In this document: positions 50,064-53,721 of the stretch, piece after piece | Position numbering within the stretch: position 1 is the stretch's first letter | Layout of the letters: each line of letters starts with the position of its first letter | NCBI GenBank assembly: GCA_002390675.1 | Contig: DGPZ01000028.1 | Span: 1 to 53,721, forward strand | DNA: 53,721 bases | Source of the DNA: Deltaproteobacteria bacterium UBA4427 | Lineage (GTDB): Bacteria > Myxococcota_A > UBA9160 > UBA4427 | Reading direction: 5' to 3' | Position numbers and translations under genes: made by a program | Notes under the pieces: generated by a model | Told to the model about the DNA's origin: nothing | The model's database searches: none | What the model saw: the letters and a program-made list of their open reading frames with translations, nothing else

Positions 50064-51443
50064 ATGACAGAAGCCAATGACGCGAAGGGCGGCGCCGCGC
50101 GCCGCGAGGATCTCGACCCCGAATGGCAGCGCGCATTCGCGTGGGTCGAAGCGGAACTCTCTGTGGAGATCGTTTCATTCGAGCGACAGCCGCGATGGCG
50201 GCCGGCGTTCTTTGTGGACGCGATTCGTGATGGCGAAACGATTCCGCTCTATCTGCGCGGGGAACGTGGCGAACTCGATCACGGAGCCTATTCCTTTGAG
50301 CATGAAGCGCATGTGCTGCGGGTGATGGAAGAGGCGGGGCTTCCGGTTCCACATATTTACGGCATTAGTCCGGATCCCAAAATGATCGTGATGGACAAGG
50401 TCCCTGGGCGCTACGACCTCTCGAACGCGCATGATGAAGAAGAGCGCGTTTCTGTTTTGAATCACTACATGGACTTGCTCGCGGATCTTCATGCAATCGA
50501 TCCGAAGCGTTTCGAAGAGATCGGCGTTGAGAAACCGCAGGATGCCGAGGCTGCGGGCTTCGCAGATCTGCATAAATGGGAAACTAATTTCCGTGCAGCG
50601 AAGAACCGCCCCGAGCCGATTATCGAATTCGTCTACGGATGGTTACGACGCAACGTCCCCAAGGACCGCTACGAAGTATCATGCTTGCAGGTCGACTCGG
50701 CACAGTTTCTGTATGACGAAGGCAAAGTCACCGCGTTCATCGATTTAGAACTCGCGTGCCTAGGAGACCCCGCGGCGGACTTGGCGGGTATGCGCGGCCG
50801 CGACCTAGCAGAGCCGATGGGTGCGCTCGAACCCGCCTTCGAGCGATATTTCGAGAAGACCGGTAAGCGGATCCCTAAGGAAGTGATTGACTATCACACG
50901 GTTCGCTTCAATCTGTCGACCCCCACGACTTGCGCCCCCCTCGTCATGGCTCCGCCCGCCGCCGCGGACTACGTCCAATATCTCGGTTGGTATTGGGTCT
51001 GGTCCCGTGCGTGCATCGAAGTTATGGCGGATACGACCGGAGTGGCTCTTCCGCCGCCGATGATTCCCGAACCGCGCAAGACGGGCTTCGGTCCTTCCTA
51101 TGAATGGATCGTCGACAAGCTAGGCACGCTGCGCAGCGGCTCCGAAGAATTCCTGCGCTATGAACTCGATACGACTTGGCGGACCGCTGTCTATCAACAG
51201 CGCGTCGAATCGATGTGGCCGGAGATGGAGGCCGAAGAGACAGCGGAGATCGACAAGCTCTTAGGTCGAGTGACGAAGCCTCTCAATCGGGAGGCGGATC
51301 TCGAAGCCTTCGTGATGGAGCACGGGGCGGCGAAGGAAGATGAACTCTTGCAGCTTTTTCAGAAACGATGCTTGCGGCATGAAGCGCTCTTCGAGCCCGT
51401 CGCCCGGGAACTCAAGGGCGTGAAGACACAACTTCTGCGTTAG
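50064..51443 (+). CDS. APH/choline-kinase-fold protein with altered catalytic loop
   Basis: A 459-residue protein of the phosphotransferase (APH, ACAD10-like) superfamily. The N-lobe shows 'IPLYLRGERGELDHGAYSF' followed by 'EHEAHVLRVMEEAGLPVPHI' (nucleotide-binding lobe). The metal-site region 'VTAFIDLELACLGDPAADLA' keeps the Asp of the usual 'DWExAxxGDPxxDLA'. The usual catalytic loop 'HGDxxxxN' is replaced by 'LQVDSAQF': the Asp can be aligned, but His and Asn are not conserved and the loop is shorter. A long helical C-terminus follows. Activity as a small-molecule kinase is uncertain. Confidence 0.75.
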   Translation: MTEANDAKGGAARREDLDPEWQRAFAWVEAELSVEIVSFERQPRWRPAFFVDAIRDGETIPLYLRGERGELDHGAYSFEHEAHVLRVMEEAGLPVPHIYGISPDPKMIVMDKVPGRYDLSNAHDEEERVSVLNHYMDLLADLHAIDPKRFEEIGVEKPQDAEAAGFADLHKWETNFRAAKNRPEPIIEFVYGWLRRNVPKDRYEVSCLQVDSAQFLYDEGKVTAFIDLELACLGDPAADLAGMRGRDLAEPMGALEPAFERYFEKTGKRIPKEVIDYHTVRFNLSTPTTCAPLVMAPPAAADYVQYLGWYWVWSRACIEVMADTTGVALPPPMIPEPRKTGFGPSYEWIVDKLGTLRSGSEEFLRYELDTTWRTAVYQQRVESMWPEMEAEETAEIDKLLGRVTKPLNREADLEAFVMEHGAAKEDELLQLFQKRCLRHEALFEPVARELKGVKTQLLR

Positions 51444-51698
51444 GTGTTTTTTATTTTCTCATTGGTGGCTCGGTTGCATCGCCGCCGGCGCCATAGACTA
51501 TTCCAGGTCCCGCCCATTCTACGGCACGGCTATGGAGGCTCTCGGGTATTCGGTCCAAATGGAGCCGCTGCCCCTCTAATAAAGTCGTAGGAGGATCGAG
51601 TCGGTAGAAGGCGGAGTCGTAGGCGCGAGGGGGCCAGCGCTCCTTCGTGAATCGGGACGAGTTCCGGACGCCTGCCGGACGCCCGCTAGACTCCCCGA

Positions 51699-53721
51699 AT
51701 GGACGAACTCCCCCAGTCCTTCGCGCCCGCCACCCGAGCCTGGCTCGCTTCGAAATTCGAGGCGCTGACACCTGTGCAGGCACAGGGGTGGCCACTGCTT
51801 GCCAACGGCGAACACGCGCTTCTCGTCGCGCCGACCGGAAGCGGCAAGACGCTTGCGGCGTTCTTGGCATCGATCGATCGACTCGGTCGTCGTGCGGAGC
51901 AGGGCGCTCCGGGTGTGCGCGTTCTTTATATCTCGCCGCTCAAGGCTCTGGTCTACGACATTGAGCGGAACCTGCGTGCTCCGCTGGTGGGGATTGCGGC
52001 GGAAGCTGAGGCGGCGGCGGGGGTATTAGGCGGCGTCACGGATGCAGAAGCGGATCGAGTACCTATGGCCGCGCAGAGCAGTGCCAAAGCGAGTGCCACC
52101 CCGGGAGCGGCCTTCCGCCCGCCACGCATAGGCATCCGGACGGGCGACACGACCGCCAAAGAGCGCCGGCTCCTCGTGCGCGACCCAGCCGAAATTCTCG
52201 TAACGACGCCCGAGTCGCTTTATCTCATGCTTGGGTCTAAGGCGCGCGAGACGCTGCGCCAGGTCGAGACGATCATTATCGATGAAATTCATGCGCTCGC
52301 GCCGACCAAGCGCGGGACGCATCTCATGCTGTCGCTTGAACGCGTCGCGCGAGGATGCTTACACGGGGATCCACAGAGAATTGGTCTCTCTGCAACAGCG
52401 AAGCCAACCGAAACGATTGCGCGCTTCTTAGGCGGAGACCGCGAAATCGCCGTCGTCGACACCAGCCGTCGACCGGATCTCTCGCTCACCGTTTCCGTTC
52501 CCGTCCCCGACATGACGCGGCCCGAAATTCGTGGTCGAAGAAATCCAGAAGAAGGTGACGAGTCTGTTCGCGCAGTGGGGAAGGGCGAAGCCGACACGAG
52601 CCTTTGGCCCGCAATCTATCCCGAACTACTCGATCAAATTCGCGCGCATAAGAGCTCGATTCTATTCGTCAACAGCCGCGCGTTATGCGAGCGCTTGGCG
52701 CATCGCTTGAATGAACTCGCGGAAGAAGACCTCGTGCGGGCGCATCACGGAAGCCTGGCACACGAGAAGCGCAAAGAAATCGAAGGGGCGCTCGCGGCGG
52801 GCGAACTGCGTGCAATCGTGGCGACGAGTAGCTTAGAGCTCGGGATCGATATGGCGGCGGTTGAGCTCGTGATGCTCGTCGAAAGCCCCGGCGCGATCAG
52901 TCGAGGTCTCCAGCGAATCGGTCGTGCTGGCCATGCCGTGGGGCAGACTTCACGAGGCATCGTCTTTCCGAAACATCGGGGGGACTTGCTTGAAGCCGCC
53001 GTCGTCGCAAAAGGCATGCGCGAAGGCGCCGTCGAGACGATCGAAATTCCGCGCAATCCCTTGGATGTGCTCGCGCAGCAGATCGTCGCGATCGTGGCCG
53101 AAGAACGAATCTCGATCGACGAAATCGCGCAATTGGTCAGTCGAACGGAGAGCTACGCGAAGTTGCCGCGCGCGTTACTCGAGTCGGTGATCGATATGCT
53201 CGGAGGTCGTTTTCCATCGACGGATTTTGCGGAGCTGCGACCGCGCCTGCATTGGGATCGCGAAACGGATCTGCTTGAAATTCGCGAAGGGGCGTGGCGG
53301 ATCGCGCTGCTCTCCGGGGGGACGATCCCGGACCGTGGGCAATATGCAGTGCACCTCGGGCCGGGCGGGCCGCGGATCGGCGAACTCGACGAAGAGATGG
53401 TGCACGAGACGAAGCCTGGGGACGTTATCACCTTAGGCGCTTCGAGTTGGCGTGCTCTCACGATCACGAGGGACCGCGTGATCGTGGCGCCGGCGCCGGG
53501 CGAAATTGGACGGCTGCCTTTTTGGCGCGGGGATGGGCCGGGGCGGCCCGTCGAGCTCGGCCGTGCACTGGGTCGGTTTACGCGAGAGCTGATGGAGCAT
53601 GAGGATCCCGTGAGCTGGTTGCAAGAAGATCACGCCCTCGATCATTATGCAGCGAAGAACCTCGTTGACTATGTCTCAGCGCAGCAGCAGGCGACGCGAA
53701 GCTGCCCGACGGATTACCGGA
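51699..53721 (+). CDS. lhr: Lhr-type DEAD/DEAH helicase, 3' end outside window
   Basis: From ATG 51699 the frame is open to the window end (674 codons, no stop). Helicase motifs appear in order: Q-like 'FEALTPVQAQGWPLL', Walker A 'LVAPTGSGKTLAAFL', Ia 'ISPLKALVYDIERNL', Walker B 'IIIDEIHALAP', motif III 'GLSATAKPTETIARFL', motif V 'ATSSLELGIDMAAVELV' and VI 'LQRIGRAGHAVGQ'. The Lhr-core winged helix and domain 4 begin after about residue 430 ('SPGAISRG' region onward). Lhr family proteins are 3'-5' DNA helicases of repair. A low-complexity Ala/Glu insertion lies at about residues 95-130. Confidence 0.93.
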   Translation, partial: MDELPQSFAPATRAWLASKFEALTPVQAQGWPLLANGEHALLVAPTGSGKTLAAFLASIDRLGRRAEQGAPGVRVLYISPLKALVYDIERNLRAPLVGIAAEAEAAAGVLGGVTDAEADRVPMAAQSSAKASATPGAAFRPPRIGIRTGDTTAKERRLLVRDPAEILVTTPESLYLMLGSKARETLRQVETIIIDEIHALAPTKRGTHLMLSLERVARGCLHGDPQRIGLSATAKPTETIARFLGGDREIAVVDTSRRPDLSLTVSVPVPDMTRPEIRGRRNPEEGDESVRAVGKGEADTSLWPAIYPELLDQIRAHKSSILFVNSRALCERLAHRLNELAEEDLVRAHHGSLAHEKRKEIEGALAAGELRAIVATSSLELGIDMAAVELVMLVESPGAISRGLQRIGRAGHAVGQTSRGIVFPKHRGDLLEAAVVAKGMREGAVETIEIPRNPLDVLAQQIVAIVAEERISIDEIAQLVSRTESYAKLPRALLESVIDMLGGRFPSTDFAELRPRLHWDRETDLLEIREGAWRIALLSGGTIPDRGQYAVHLGPGGPRIGELDEEMVHETKPGDVITLGASSWRALTITRDRVIVAPAPGEIGRLPFWRGDGPGRPVELGRALGRFTRELMEHEDPVSWLQEDHALDHYAAKNLVDYVSAQQQATRSCPTDYR

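Noticed and set aside
1..53721. tRNA, rRNA, CRISPR arrays, insertion sequences
   Set aside because: No cloverleaf-like TTCGA/CCA blocks, rRNA words, regularly spaced repeats or transposase frames were recognised, including a search for tRNA-Sec near selB. Short or divergent RNAs could still be missed by eye.

Overview
The window comes from a Gram-negative bacterium of fairly high GC content. The evidence is a GspA/GspB secretion pair, lipoprotein signals, a Tat-exported PhoD, a class A PBP, porin remains and a sigma-54 activator. The mix (FeoAB, SelB, Lhr, P450, TauD-type dioxygenase, di-haem peroxidase) suggests an aerobic or microaerobic lineage of the former Deltaproteobacteria, such as Myxococcota or Binatota. 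This placement is an inference and is not secure. No rRNA, tRNA, insertion sequence, prophage or CRISPR array was seen.

Layout. 1-1.8 kb: the 3' part of gspA, then gspB. 1.8-6.3 kb: a sparse stretch of small genes and gene remains (DUF2007 protein, clipped Band-7 fragment, zinc-ribbon protein, GFA gene with an N-terminal frameshift, small membrane protein, VOC protein). 6.3-23.2 kb: ordinary chromosomal genes in short runs (DUF4097 protein, rhomboid, NUDIX, hydrolase, histidine kinase, PBP1A, gshB, NtrC-type regulator, ogt, trans-sulfuration enzyme, LOG, aat, GST-like, XRE, msrB, HAD). 23.2-31.5 kb, minus strand: a porin pseudogene, a 1021-residue flippase/alkaline-phosphatase-superfamily fusion, a lipoprotein, feoB, feoA and gpsA.

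31.8-40.2 kb, plus strand, is the most unusual block. Seven tightly packed genes encode proteins resembling the membrane arm of respiratory complex I (A-, H-, J-, K-, L-, M- and N-like), with no peripheral-arm genes. Many charged residues that carry protons in true complex I are replaced. Immediately downstream lies a thioredoxin-fold gene with an in-frame UGA where the first cysteine of a CxxC motif should be, followed by a hairpin that meets the bacterial SECIS rules. Converging on it from the other strand are serS and selB, which encode seryl-tRNA synthetase and the selenocysteine elongation factor. The selenoprotein is therefore well supported by its context.

43.5-53.7 kb: a di-haem cytochrome c peroxidase, a TauD-type dioxygenase and a P450 divergent from it with a TetR-like operator between them, PhoD, a double-hotdog thioesterase, an APH-fold protein with altered catalytic residues, and the first 674 codons of an Lhr-type helicase.

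Across the whole window the word TTAGGCG/CGCCTAA recurs at least 23 times, in several reading-frame contexts. Twice it forms an inverted pair between convergent genes, much as DNA-uptake words form terminators in Neisseria and Haemophilus.
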